Assembly (NCBI RefSeq): GCF_003028575.1
Contig: NZ_PYUD01000002.1
Coordinates: 62,001-126,000 of the forward strand
Direction: 5' to 3'
Length of the DNA: 64,000 nucleotides
From: Halomonas urumqiensis
GTDB taxonomy: Bacteria; Pseudomonadota; Gammaproteobacteria; Pseudomonadales; Halomonadaceae
In this document: piece by piece, positions 38,493 through 45,865 of the stretch
Layout: the number at the start of each line of letters is the position of its first letter
How positions within the stretch are numbered: position 1 is the stretch's first letter
Position numbers and translations under genes: made by a program
The notes under the pieces: generated by a model
The model's database searches: none
The model's input: the letters and a program-made list of their open reading frames with translations, nothing else
Told to the model about the DNA's origin: nothing

Positions 38493-38540
38493 GCCGGGCC
38501 GGTTCGGCATTCGTTGAAGCGAATGCGGAACTGGCCCGGC
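38493..38540 (+). terminator. Hairpin downstream of teaD
   Basis: An imperfect 21-base inverted repeat (38493-38513 with 38520-38540, two mismatches) around a 6-base loop, 86 bases after teaD and 83 before the FKBP gene. The T tract is poor (CCTGTTAG). Confidence 0.55.
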
Positions 38541-38623
38541 CCTGTTAGAGTCCCATGAATTCCCAACCACCGATGGCGAGTCGCGCCGAACCACAAGGCT
38601 CACCCATGTCACGAGACGTATTC

Positions 38624-39313
38624 ATGAAACGACTGCTCACCACCGCTTCCCTTACCGCCCTGCTTGCCAGTGCACCCCTGGTGATGGCCCAGGCACCCGA
38701 GTCCGACGAGGAACGCCTTGGCTACAGCCTCGGGGTGACCTTGGGCCAGAGCATCCAGCAGGATGTCGACGAGCTCGACGTGGATGCCTTCACCCAAGCG
38801 ATTCGGGATGTCTTCGACGGTGGCGAGCTGGCCATGAGCGATGAGGAGATGGCCGAGGCGCTGATGAGCTTCCAGCAGGAAGCGATGGCCGCCCGTGAAG
38901 CTGAAGCGCAGGAACAGGCAGAAACCAACCGCGCCGAGGCGGAAGCCTACCTGGCCAGCCATGCCGAGCAGGAAGGTGTCGAGATTACCGACTCTGGCCT
39001 GCAGTATCGCGTGCTGGAATCCGGTGATGGCGCGACCCCCGGTGCCGAGGACAGCGTCGAGGTACATTACGAAGGCACCATGACCGACGGCAGCGTGTTC
39101 GACAGCTCCTACGAGCGCGGCGAATCCGTCACGTTCCAGGTCGACCAGGTCATCGAAGGTTGGCAGGAAGCCCTGCAGATGATGAGCGTCGGTGACACCT
39201 GGGAGATCGTGATTCCCGCCGAGCTCGCCTATGGCGAACAAGGGCAAGGCCCCATCGGCCCCCATGAAACATTGATCTTCAAGGTCGAGCTGCTCGACGT
39301 TGCCAACGACTGA
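38624..39313 (+). CDS. FKBP-type peptidyl-prolyl isomerase, exported
   Basis: A 229-residue periplasmic chaperone-isomerase: signal peptide (LLTTASLTALLASAPLVMAQA), an N-terminal helical dimerisation domain with the Glu/Ala-rich helix (MSFQQEAMAAREAEAQEQAETNRAEAEAYL), and a C-terminal FKBP domain (VEVHYEGTMTDGSVFDSSYERG, GWQEALQMMSVGDTWEIVIPAELAYGEQG). This is the FkpA/FklB/Mip layout. The start at 38624 begins the signal peptide; upstream in-frame ATGs would bury it. Confidence 0.9.
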   Translation: MKRLLTTASLTALLASAPLVMAQAPESDEERLGYSLGVTLGQSIQQDVDELDVDAFTQAIRDVFDGGELAMSDEEMAEALMSFQQEAMAAREAEAQEQAETNRAEAEAYLASHAEQEGVEITDSGLQYRVLESGDGATPGAEDSVEVHYEGTMTDGSVFDSSYERGESVTFQVDQVIEGWQEALQMMSVGDTWEIVIPAELAYGEQGQGPIGPHETLIFKVELLDVAND

Positions 39314-39322
39314 CGAGCCTTC

Positions 39323-40372
39323 ATGACACCTTCCAACACGCTTGCCGCCAGCCTTGCCCTTGCAGGGCTGGCGGCCTTGCCTGCGTCGGCTCAGACCCCG
39401 CCGGACCTCCCTCGCCTGGCCATCGACCCCTCCGATATCAGTGTCATAGGGGTCTCCTCGGGTGGTTATATGGCGACCCAGCTTGCGGTTGCCTGGCCAG
39501 AGCGTTTCCAGGGGCTTGGCGTGTTGGCGGCAGGGCCCTGGTCATGTGCGCGAGGGGCTCTACGCCTGGCACTTGGCCAGTGCATGACAGACCGCCTTGG
39601 CGAACCCGATCTCGACGAGCTGGCCACGCGACACGCAGGCTACCTGAGGCGTGACCTGGTGGGGCAGCCGGAAGACCTGGCAAGGCTACGGTTGTTCATC
39701 TGGCATGGCGGTGAAGATGAGGTCATGGCCCCGGGATTGAGCGAGGCCCTGGCAGAGCAGTTCCGGGGCTGGCTTGCTGATCCGGACGATCAGCTCCTGC
39801 TGCTGAAGAGCGAGGAGGTCGGCCACGGCTGGCCTATCGGCCTGCGTGCCAAGCCTGTTCCAGCCACTGAACTTGCCGATTGTCACGTGGGTGAAGGTAG
39901 CCACCTGCTGGCCTGCGACCTGGATATCGCCGGCCAGGCATTGGAGTTTGTGCATGGTGAACTCGAACCACCGGCCGACGAGGCGAGTGGCCGCTTGATC
40001 AGCTTCGACCAGGGCGAGGTTGCCGATGCCAAGGGGCTAGCCGATAGCGGCTACCTGTACATACCGGAAGTATGTGATGAAGGCGGCTGCGGCCTGACCA
40101 TGGCGCTGCACGGCTGTGGCATGGGCGCGGAGCAGATCGACGACACCTTCGTGCGCTATAACGGGCTCAACGAGTGGGCGGACACCAACCGCCGCGTAGT
40201 GATCTATCCACAGGTGGAGACCAGCATGGCCAATCCCCAGGGTTGCTTCGACTGGTGGGGATACGCGGAGAGCACCTGGCAGCTCGACCCCCTGCATGAC
40301 AGCCGCCAAGGCACTCAGGTCAGCGCCTTGATGGCGATGCTTGAGCGCCTCGAGGAGTCGCCAGGCGACTGA
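39323..40372 (+). CDS. PHA-depolymerase-like exported esterase
   Basis: A 349-residue protein with signal peptide (TLAASLALAGLAALPASAQ) and an alpha/beta-hydrolase fold. The nucleophile elbow is GVSSG with S45; the acid candidate is in WHGGEDEVM and a histidine in GHGWP. A second CGCG-containing block (GGCGLTMALHGCGMGAEQIDDTFV) carries the HGC oxyanion motif of poly-hydroxybutyrate depolymerases after the nucleophile, the circularly permuted order of type-2 catalytic domains. It starts nine bases after the FKBP gene. Short-chain PHA is the likely but unproven substrate. Confidence 0.78.
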   Translation: MTPSNTLAASLALAGLAALPASAQTPPDLPRLAIDPSDISVIGVSSGGYMATQLAVAWPERFQGLGVLAAGPWSCARGALRLALGQCMTDRLGEPDLDELATRHAGYLRRDLVGQPEDLARLRLFIWHGGEDEVMAPGLSEALAEQFRGWLADPDDQLLLLKSEEVGHGWPIGLRAKPVPATELADCHVGEGSHLLACDLDIAGQALEFVHGELEPPADEASGRLISFDQGEVADAKGLADSGYLYIPEVCDEGGCGLTMALHGCGMGAEQIDDTFVRYNGLNEWADTNRRVVIYPQVETSMANPQGCFDWWGYAESTWQLDPLHDSRQGTQVSALMAMLERLEESPGD

Positions 40373-40390
40373 GGCCTCTCCCCCAGCGCT

Positions 40391-40987
40391 TTAGCTGCCA
40401 AGCTCAGTCTGAAGCGCCGACAGCAAGGCGTGGGGAGTGGGCGAGTAGAGCACCCGCTTTTGCACCACGCCATCTCGGTCGACAAGATAGAGCGATGAGC
40501 TGTGATCGACCGTGTAATCCATCGCCGAATCCGGTGTCTGTACCTTGCGCCATACCACGCCGTAGCGTTCGGCAAGTTCCTCGAGCTGCTGCTGGCTGCC
40601 GGTGGCGCCGATGAACCGGTCGCCGAAGTAGGCGATGTATTCGTCCAACCGCTCGAGCGTATCACGCTCGGGGTCGACCGATATCAGCAGCGGCACCACA
40701 CGATCCCGCTGATCCTCGTTCAGTTCCGCCATGGCCTGGCGTACCACCGACATGCTCATCGGGCAGACATCCGGGCAGTAGGTGTACCCGAAGAACAGCA
40801 CCGCGAGTTGATCGTCATCGAGCTGGCTAAGCGAGAAGTCACCGTCGGTGGAAGGCAGTTCGACTGGTCCTCCCTGGATCTCGCTGCCGCTCGCCGCCAC
40901 CACTTGCTGCTGGTACCAGAAGTAGCCTCCCGCACCCACCATCAACACGATGGCCGCAAGCCCAAACCAGATTGCCTGTCGCTTCAT
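40391..40987 (-). CDS. SCO1/SenC copper chaperone
   Basis: A membrane-anchored thioredoxin-fold protein (198 residues) that delivers copper to cytochrome oxidase CuA. It has an N-terminal transmembrane helix (about 6-25), the copper-binding CPDVC (C71, C75) in FFGYTYCPDVCPM, LISVDPERDT and the histidine in YTVDHSSSLYL. Its ATG overlaps the stop of the upstream gene (ATGA), so the two are coupled. It converges with the esterase across 18 bases. Confidence 0.93.
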   Translation of the reverse strand: MKRQAIWFGLAAIVLMVGAGGYFWYQQQVVAASGSEIQGGPVELPSTDGDFSLSQLDDDQLAVLFFGYTYCPDVCPMSMSVVRQAMAELNEDQRDRVVPLLISVDPERDTLERLDEYIAYFGDRFIGATGSQQQLEELAERYGVVWRKVQTPDSAMDYTVDHSSSLYLVDRDGVVQKRVLYSPTPHALLSALQTELGS

Positions 40988-41493
40988 GGTGCCTGTCTCT
41001 CCACATCGAAATCGAATTGGCCGCCCACTCTACCGTTGGCAGTGGTCGCCACCACCCTGGCCTGCCAGGGCATCACGGATTCGGTACACAGCGACACCTG
41101 GCCATGGCCACGAAACACACCGTCAGCATCGCGGGCAAGAGGGAAACGGTGCAGCCCCATGTCCATGTCGCGGCCGACGAACTCGACCATCACCGACTCG
41201 GCCTCCACAGACGCCAGGCTGACGCTGAGCGGCACTCTTTCGAGTGCATGTATCGCACCGTCCGAGCCCATCTCGAAGGTGACAAGCCGCTCTTCCGCCG
41301 TCGCCGTGCAGGGACCCACGTGCAGATCACAAGGCGTCTCGACAGCGAGCCAGCTCATATCTCCCCCGCCGCGCAGACTGTAACTGGTCAGGTACCAGAG
41401 TGCCACGACCGCGGCGGCCAGCGTCAACAACATCAGCACCCTCAACAACGGGGGGTGGATAACAGGAGACGAGGAGGAGTCGGATGGAGGCAT
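40984..41493 (-). CDS. Membrane-anchored protein of unknown function, Sco partner
   Basis: A 169-residue protein not assigned to a known family with confidence. It has one N-terminal transmembrane helix (LLRVLMLLTLAAAVVALWYL) and a predicted periplasmic beta-rich domain with CDLHVGPC, VEFVGRDMDMGLHRFPL and a third cysteine in QVSLC. The Met/His-rich MDMGLH stretch and the overlap with the Sco gene suggest a copper-handling or oxidase-assembly role similar in topology to FixH/YtkA-like domains; this is inference. The start at 41493 is preferred over a TTG three codons upstream. Confidence 0.7.
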   Translation of the reverse strand: MPPSDSSSSPVIHPPLLRVLMLLTLAAAVVALWYLTSYSLRGGGDMSWLAVETPCDLHVGPCTATAEERLVTFEMGSDGAIHALERVPLSVSLASVEAESVMVEFVGRDMDMGLHRFPLARDADGVFRGHGQVSLCTESVMPWQARVVATTANGRVGGQFDFDVERQAP

Positions 41494-41628
41494 GATGACC
41501 AAAGAGGCACTTCACTAGGGGCCGAATGTCGGTAAGCTTACCAGCATTTGCCCATGGCCGACTGTGCAAGGATGTCGCAGGCCATTCACCGTTCGCCATT
41601 CACTGTTAACACACCAGGAGCTAGCAAC

Positions 41629-42543
41629 ATGGAAGGGGTGGCTAATGCATTGGGACCGCTGTTTATGTTGATCCTGCTGGGAGCGGCACTGGGGGTCACT
41701 CGCCAGCCGGGCGGCGACTTCTGGCCACGCCTGGAACGACTGATCTACTTCCTGCTGTTCCCCGCCATGCTGATCGCTACCCTGGCAAGCGCCGATGTCA
41801 GCCAGGTGCCGCTGGTTCGCGTCGCTATCGTGCTGCTTGGAGCAATGATGCTGTTGGCGATCGCGCTCTGGGCGTTGCGTGGCTGGTTTCACCTGGAACC
41901 GGCGGCCTTCACCTCGGCCTTCCAGGGCTCGTTGCGCTTCAATACCTATGTCGGCGTGGCGGCTGCCGCAGCGCTGCACGGTGGCCCAGGTGCCACGGTG
42001 GCAGCCGTGGCGGTGGCGCTGATGGTGCCGTTGGTCAACGTGCTGTGCGTGATCAGTTTCATCGCCGCCGGCACGTTGGGCGCCTCGAGCCTGACCGCAA
42101 GCCTGGTAGCGCTGGCGCGCAATCCGCTGATTCTGGCCTGTCTGATCGGCATCGGCCTGAATCTCAGCGGCATCGGGCTGCCCGGCTGGAGCCAGGCCAG
42201 TATGGAGCTACTGGGGCGTGCCGCCTTGCCGCTGGGCCTGGTCGCGGTGGGGGTAGCGTTGCGCCCCACCGCGTTGCTGCGGCTGGACCGTGGCGTGTGG
42301 TTGACCAACCTGGTCAAGCTGGTGCTGATGCCGGCGCTGGTACTCGGGCTTGCCCTGTTGTTGCAGCTCGACCCCATCAGCCGCGATGTGGCGCTGCTGT
42401 TCGCCGCCCTGCCCACTGCTACCTCCGCCTATATCCTGGCCCGGCAGATGGGTGGGGATGCCGAGTTGATGGCCGCATTGATCACCGGCCAGACGCTGTT
42501 GGCGATGCTGACCCTGCCCCTATGGCTAAAGTTAGCCGGTTAA
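41629..42543 (+). CDS. Auxin-efflux-carrier family transporter
   Basis: A 304-residue membrane protein with about ten helices in two inverted halves of the AEC family (malonate, lactate or other organic-acid permeases). Typical stretches are GPLFMLILLGAALG, YFLLFPAMLIATLA, RFNTYVGVAAAAALHG, the ARNPLILACLIGIGLNLSG crossing and the C-terminal AALPTATSAYILARQMGGD. CAGGAGCT precedes the ATG. Substrate unknown; the neighbouring genes give no clue. Confidence 0.88.
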   Translation: MEGVANALGPLFMLILLGAALGVTRQPGGDFWPRLERLIYFLLFPAMLIATLASADVSQVPLVRVAIVLLGAMMLLAIALWALRGWFHLEPAAFTSAFQGSLRFNTYVGVAAAAALHGGPGATVAAVAVALMVPLVNVLCVISFIAAGTLGASSLTASLVALARNPLILACLIGIGLNLSGIGLPGWSQASMELLGRAALPLGLVAVGVALRPTALLRLDRGVWLTNLVKLVLMPALVLGLALLLQLDPISRDVALLFAALPTATSAYILARQMGGDAELMAALITGQTLLAMLTLPLWLKLAG

Positions 42544-42608
42544 CGACATCTGCTTAACGATACTGGGTTCACGATGTTCGGTTCACGATGCCGGGTTCAC
42601 AACAGACT
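42539..42608. repeat. 14-bp degenerate tandem array after the AEC gene (5 units)
   Basis: Five contiguous 14-base units at 42539, 42553, 42567, 42581 and 42595 with a core resembling GTTCACGATRYYSG (for example GTTCACGATGTTCG next to GTTCACGATGCCGG). The first unit contains the AEC stop codon. The period equals that of the array at 16980-17049, and both share a TTCACG core. Confidence 0.82.
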
Positions 42609-42634
42609 GCCAATAAAAAAGCGTCTCATTTGTG

Positions 42635-42663
42635 TTGACAGGTTAAATGAGAATGATTACCTT
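42635..42663 (+). promoter_or_regulatory. Candidate Fur-controlled promoter
   Basis: A perfect -35 TTGACA (42635-42640), a 17-base spacer and a weak -10 TACCTT (42658-42663). The spacer and -10 hold TGAGAAT-G-ATTACCT (42648-42662), which matches the 7-1-7 Fur consensus TGATAAT-n-ATTATCA at 11 of 14 positions. Bound Fur would directly occlude RNA polymerase. The nearest downstream gene on this strand is far away, so the promoter most likely serves the short RNA below. Confidence 0.7.
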
Positions 42664-42669
42664 TAATCC

Positions 42670-42787
42670 AGTGGCGTTGATGAGGCGCCACTGCCAGGGC
42701 AGGGCCCGCCAGTCTCCTGCCGTGGTTTCTCCCTCTCATTAGCTAGTCACGGTCTTGCCCGCCCCCTCCGAGGGGCGGTTTTTTTGT
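42670..42787 (+). ncRNA. Candidate iron-responsive small RNA (PrrF/RyhB-like)
   Basis: About 118 bases between the Fur-type promoter and a strong terminator, with no open reading frame of note. It begins with a 7-bp hairpin (AGTGGCG / CGCCACT, 42670-42692), continues with a pyrimidine-rich single-stranded region (about 42710-42755) and ends in the terminator at 42759-42785. The stretch CTCATTAGCTAGTCACGG (42735-42752) resembles, from memory, the conserved core of Pseudomonas PrrF RNAs. The gene downstream (trmB) is on the opposite strand, so this is not a leader. Exact ends are estimates. Confidence 0.68.
42759..42785 (+). terminator. Rho-independent terminator of the candidate sRNA
   Basis: Stem CCGCCCC / GGGGCGG with a 6-base loop followed by seven T residues (42779-42785), the most canonical intrinsic terminator in the window. 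Its T run is on the plus strand only. Confidence 0.9.
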
Positions 42788-42899
42788 GCGACGACTTTTC
42801 ATGCGATTGCCTGCCATCCTGCTGGCTTGGCAGGACGCCACTCACACAGCCAAGGCTTCCGCCCGGCCAGGCGAAAACCTGGAGTGCATGGACGGAGAC

Positions 42900-43646
42900 T
42901 CAGTCTTCGCGGCGGTAGATCAGGTCCCAGACGCCGTGGCCAAGCTTTTCGCCGCGCGCCTCGAACTTGGTCAGCGGGCGAAACTCGGGGCGCGGCACAT
43001 AGGGGGCCGTGTCCGGCGTGGCGGTGTTGGCGTAACCCGGGGCGCCATCCATCACTTCCGCCATCCACTCGGCGTAGGCCTGCCAGTCGGTGGCCAGGTG
43101 GAAGGTACCGCCGGGCTTGAGCCGGGTGCGGATCAACTCGACGAAGGCCGGCTGAACGATACGCCGCTTGTGGTGCTTCTTCTTCGGCCAGGGGTCGGGA
43201 AAGAACAGCTGCAGGGTGTCGATGCTGCCCTCGGGCAGGCCCTGCTCCAGCACCGCCAAGGCGTCCTCGCGATACACCCGCACGTTGGCAAGCCCGCGCT
43301 TGTCGGCTTCGTCCAGCAGCTTGCCGACGCCCGGCGCATGCACCTCGATCCCGATGAAATCGGTCTCGGGGTGACGCTCGGCCTGCTCGACCAGTGAGGC
43401 GCCCATGCCGAAACCGATCTCCACCACGCGTGGTGCCCGGCGCCCGAACAGTGCGTCGAGGTCCTGGCGACGCTCGGCAAGGGTCAGCCCCAGGCGTGGC
43501 CATACCTCCTCGAGCCCACGGGTCTGGGCCTGGGTCATGCGCCCGGCACGCAGCACGTAGCTCTTGATGCCGCGGCGATGCAAGGGGGCATCCGGACCTT
43601 CGGGGCCTGTGGTCGGGGCAATGTCGTCGCGTGGCTGGTCATTCAT
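42900..43646 (-). CDS. trmB: tRNA (guanine-N7)-methyltransferase
   Basis: SAM-dependent enzyme making m7G46 in tRNA. The 248 residues contain the SAM site [35 protein letters not shown], the conserved [35 protein letters not shown] with the catalytic aspartate region, and [13 protein letters not shown]. The first 35 residues ([19 protein letters not shown]) are a disordered extension usual for this family. Confidence 0.96.
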   Translation of the reverse strand: MNDQPRDDIAPTTGPEGPDAPLHRRGIKSYVLRAGRMTQAQTRGLEEVWPRLGLTLAERRQDLDALFGRRAPRVVEIGFGMGASLVEQAERHPETDFIGIEVHAPGVGKLLDEADKRGLANVRVYREDALAVLEQGLPEGSIDTLQLFFPDPWPKKKHHKRRIVQPAFVELIRTRLKPGGTFHLATDWQAYAEWMAEVMDGAPGYANTATPDTAPYVPRPEFRPLTKFEARGEKLGHGVWDLIYRRED

Positions 43647-43721
43647 GGGGCGATACGGGCTCTCTTTGGGCGGTACAGGGCCATTCGGCTAGACAGGACA
43701 TTCAGACGTCGAACGAGACAT

Positions 43722-44519
43722 TCAACCGTTGATACGTCCGGCGAACGGCGAGGAAGGGTCGGCAGTCTGGCGACGCGGCATGCGGCCGGCCAGGAACGCT
43801 TCGCGCCCTGCCTCGACGGCCTTCTTCATGGCGCTTGCCATCAATACGGGCTGGCGGGCGTTGGCGATGGCGGAGTTCATCAATACGCCGTCGCAACCAA
43901 GCTCCATGGCCATGGCAGCGTCGGAGGCAGTGCCGATCCCGGCATCCACCAGCACCGGCACATTGGCGTGCTCGATGATCAGCCGGATGTTGTGCGGGTT
44001 CTGGATACCGTGGCCGGAGCCGATCAACGAGCCCAAGGGCATGATCGCGCAGCAGCCCAGACGCTCCAGCTCACGGGCAACGATCGGGTCGTCGCTGGTG
44101 TAGACCATCACGTCGAAGCCGTCGTTGATCAACTCCTCGGCAGCGGCCAGGGTCTCCACCACGTTCGGGTAAAGCGTGCTGTCGTCGCCCAGCACCTCGA
44201 GCTTCACCAGCCGGTGACCGTCGAGCAGTTCGCGCGCCAGCTTGCAGGTGCGCACCGCATCGCGGGCGGTGTAACAACCGGCGGTATTGGGCAACAGGGT
44301 GAACCGCTCCGGCGGCACCACGTCGAGCAGGTTGGGCTCGCCGGCCTGCTGACCAAGGTTGGTGCGGCGCACGGCGAAGGTCACCACGTTGGCGCCGCTG
44401 GCCGCGATGGCCTCGCCGGTTTCGTCGAAATCGCGGTACTTGCCGGTGCCAACCAGCAGGCGGGACGAGAACTCGCGCCCGGCGATGCGCAGGGGCTGGT
44501 CCTGGATGAAATCTGTCAT
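43722..44519 (-). CDS. thiG: Thiazole synthase
   Basis: Makes the thiazole phosphate of thiamine from deoxyxylulose phosphate, ThiS-thiocarboxylate and dehydroglycine. The 265-residue TIM barrel has [54 protein letters not shown], the active-site KLEVLGDD lysine and [26 protein letters not shown]. The start at 44519 fits the family; an upstream extension through thiS is spurious. It is 25 bases after thiS, as a thiS-thiG operon. Confidence 0.96.
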   Translation of the reverse strand: MTDFIQDQPLRIAGREFSSRLLVGTGKYRDFDETGEAIAASGANVVTFAVRRTNLGQQAGEPNLLDVVPPERFTLLPNTAGCYTARDAVRTCKLARELLDGHRLVKLEVLGDDSTLYPNVVETLAAAEELINDGFDVMVYTSDDPIVARELERLGCCAIMPLGSLIGSGHGIQNPHNIRLIIEHANVPVLVDAGIGTASDAAMAMELGCDGVLMNSAIANARQPVLMASAMKKAVEAGREAFLAGRMPRRQTADPSSPFAGRING

Positions 44520-44544
44520 GGCGTGAGCCTCTTCTGATTGACGT

Positions 44545-44745
44545 CTAACCGCCCCCGATGGCGTGCACGACTTCGACCCTGTCGCCCTCGCCGAGGGGAG
44601 TCGCGGCATGCTCGCTTCTGGGAACGATCTCTTCATTGACCTCCACGGCGATACGCCGACCGGTCAGCCCCAGGGACTCGACCAGTTGGGCGATCGTGAG
44701 GTCGGGCGCCAGGGTGTGGGCCTCGCCATTCAGCGTGATATGCAT
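44545..44745 (-). CDS. thiS: Sulfur carrier protein ThiS
   Basis: A 66-residue ubiquitin-like protein whose C-terminal glycine is activated to a thiocarboxylate and donates sulfur to ThiG. It has [12 protein letters not shown], the central [18 protein letters not shown] and the required Gly-Gly end (VVHAIGGG), with one additional glycine. No TPP-riboswitch core is visible in the 120 bases upstream. Confidence 0.94.
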   Translation of the reverse strand: MHITLNGEAHTLAPDLTIAQLVESLGLTGRRIAVEVNEEIVPRSEHAATPLGEGDRVEVVHAIGGG

Positions 44746-44865
44746 GGCGTCCTCTCTACGCTCGGATCGTGACGGTGATCAGTGGATGATTCGGGCCGAC
44801 AATTGTAGCCGAGTCGAGCTTGCCAGGGTACGGTGTGCAGCGATTCAAACACCGGGAGACGTGAC

Positions 44866-45249
44866 ATGCAGGATCGAGGCTGGTGGTTGACGGCGGCGAT
44901 GTCCGGCGCGCTGGTGGTCATCGCCGGTGCCTTTGGCGCCCATGCGCTTGAAGGCCAACTGGCCCCACGGCTTGCTGCGGCCTTCGAGACCGGGGTGCGC
45001 TACCAGGCATGGCATACCCTGGCCCTGCTGGCGGTACTCGCCTGGCGGGCCAGCACCCCACTGCCCTGGCAACGGCTGGCCATGGGGCTATGGGTGACCG
45101 GTACCCTGCTGTTCACAGGTTCGCTGATTGCCCTGGCGTTGAGCGGCATCGGCGCACTGGGAATGATCACCCCCCTCGGTGGTGTGCTGATGATCGCCGG
45201 TTGGCTGGCACTGGCGGTCTGTGTGCTGTGCGCGCAACGCTCTCGCTAA
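44866..45249 (+). CDS. DUF423 membrane protein (YgdD-like)
   Basis: A 127-residue inner-membrane protein with four helices and the DUF423 signature: GALVVIAGAFGAHAL, an ETGVRYQAWHTLALLAVL block, GTLLFTGSLIALAL and ITPLGGVLMIAGWLAL. Function unknown. GGGAG lies eight bases before the ATG. It converges with a thioesterase gene across the 21-bp tandem array. Confidence 0.88.
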   Translation: MQDRGWWLTAAMSGALVVIAGAFGAHALEGQLAPRLAAAFETGVRYQAWHTLALLAVLAWRASTPLPWQRLAMGLWVTGTLLFTGSLIALALSGIGALGMITPLGGVLMIAGWLALAVCVLCAQRSR

Positions 45250-45254
45250 GCCAG

Positions 45255-45359
45255 CGATTCCATTCTGAAGAGACTCGATCCCGTTCTGGCAGCATTCAAT
45301 CCCAGTCCGGCAATACTCAATCTCGGTCCGGTAATACTTAATCTCGATCCGGTAATACA
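45255..45359. repeat. 21-bp degenerate tandem array (5 units)
   Basis: Five contiguous 21-base units starting at 45255, 45276, 45297, 45318 and 45339. The last three agree closely (consensus NAATCYCRRTCCGGYAATACT), while the first two are diverged. The final unit enters the 3' end of the thioesterase gene on the minus strand, so the stop codon and last residues are encoded by repeat. Being seven codons long, the units read as heptad repeats in one minus-strand frame, but that frame is not a credible gene. Confidence 0.85.
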
Positions 45360-45751
45360 TAGGTGGCGGTGACCAACGCAACCGGCCGGTCATCGCCAGA
45401 CGAGAACAACTGGACCTCGCCCACCGCCAGCCGGCTGCCCAGCTTCAGAATGCGCGCGTTGGCGATTACATCGCGGTCGCCTCTCGGCCGACGCAGAAAG
45501 CGGCAGTGAAGATCGCTCGTCACCGCCATCGGCTCGGGGCCGATCTGCGCCAGAATCGCCACATACAAGCAGACATCGGCAAGCCCCATCAATGTCGGGC
45601 CGGAGACACTGGCGCCAGGGCGCAGGTGCTCGTCGTCGATGGCCAGGCTCATGGTCGCCCGCATCTCGTCGACGCCTTCGATGGTGCCGGTGCGCTGGGG
45701 AAAGACCTCATCGAGAAAATCCTCGATGGCGGCGGCGGTCATCACGGTCAT
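45338..45751 (-). CDS. Hotdog-fold thioesterase (PaaI/YigI-like)
   Basis: A 137-residue cytoplasmic thioesterase of the PaaI type acting on acyl- or aromatic-CoA esters. It has EDFLDEVFPQR, the LRPGASVSGPTLMGLADVCLYVAIL helix containing the catalytic acid, and ITSDLHCRFLRRPRGD-like strands (SDLHCRFLRRPRGDRDVIANARILKLG). The C-terminus (LPDRD) lies in the tandem array. It follows glcB on the same strand but is separated by a terminator hairpin. Confidence 0.82.
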   Translation of the reverse strand: MTVMTAAAIEDFLDEVFPQRTGTIEGVDEMRATMSLAIDDEHLRPGASVSGPTLMGLADVCLYVAILAQIGPEPMAVTSDLHCRFLRRPRGDRDVIANARILKLGSRLAVGEVQLFSSGDDRPVALVTATYVLPDRD

Positions 45752-45814
45752 GGGCGCGCTCCCTGTCGCAAGTCTAGGTCTCGAGCTGGTCAGTTGACGC
45801 CAACATAACGCAAA

Positions 45815-45840
45815 GCGCCCCGGGCAGATAGCCGGGGCGC
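45815..45840 (-). terminator. Terminator after glcB
   Basis: Nine-base G/C stem GCGCCCCGG / CCGGGGCGC with an 8-base loop, 25 bases past the glcB stop; on the minus strand it continues CTTTGCGTTATG. It separates glcB from the thioesterase gene. Confidence 0.7.
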
Positions 45841-45865
45841 AGCGTTGCGTCGTGGGCGGCGAGGT

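Noticed and set aside
44746..44865. Possible TPP riboswitch before thiS-thiG
   Set aside because: No CUGAGA or ACCUGAUCU-type core is present.
45088..45393. Minus-strand frame with heptad-like repeats (YYRIEIK, YYRTEIE and related)
   Set aside because: The repeats are the translation of the 21-bp DNA array; the frame overlaps DUF423 and the thioesterase and lacks a ribosome site.
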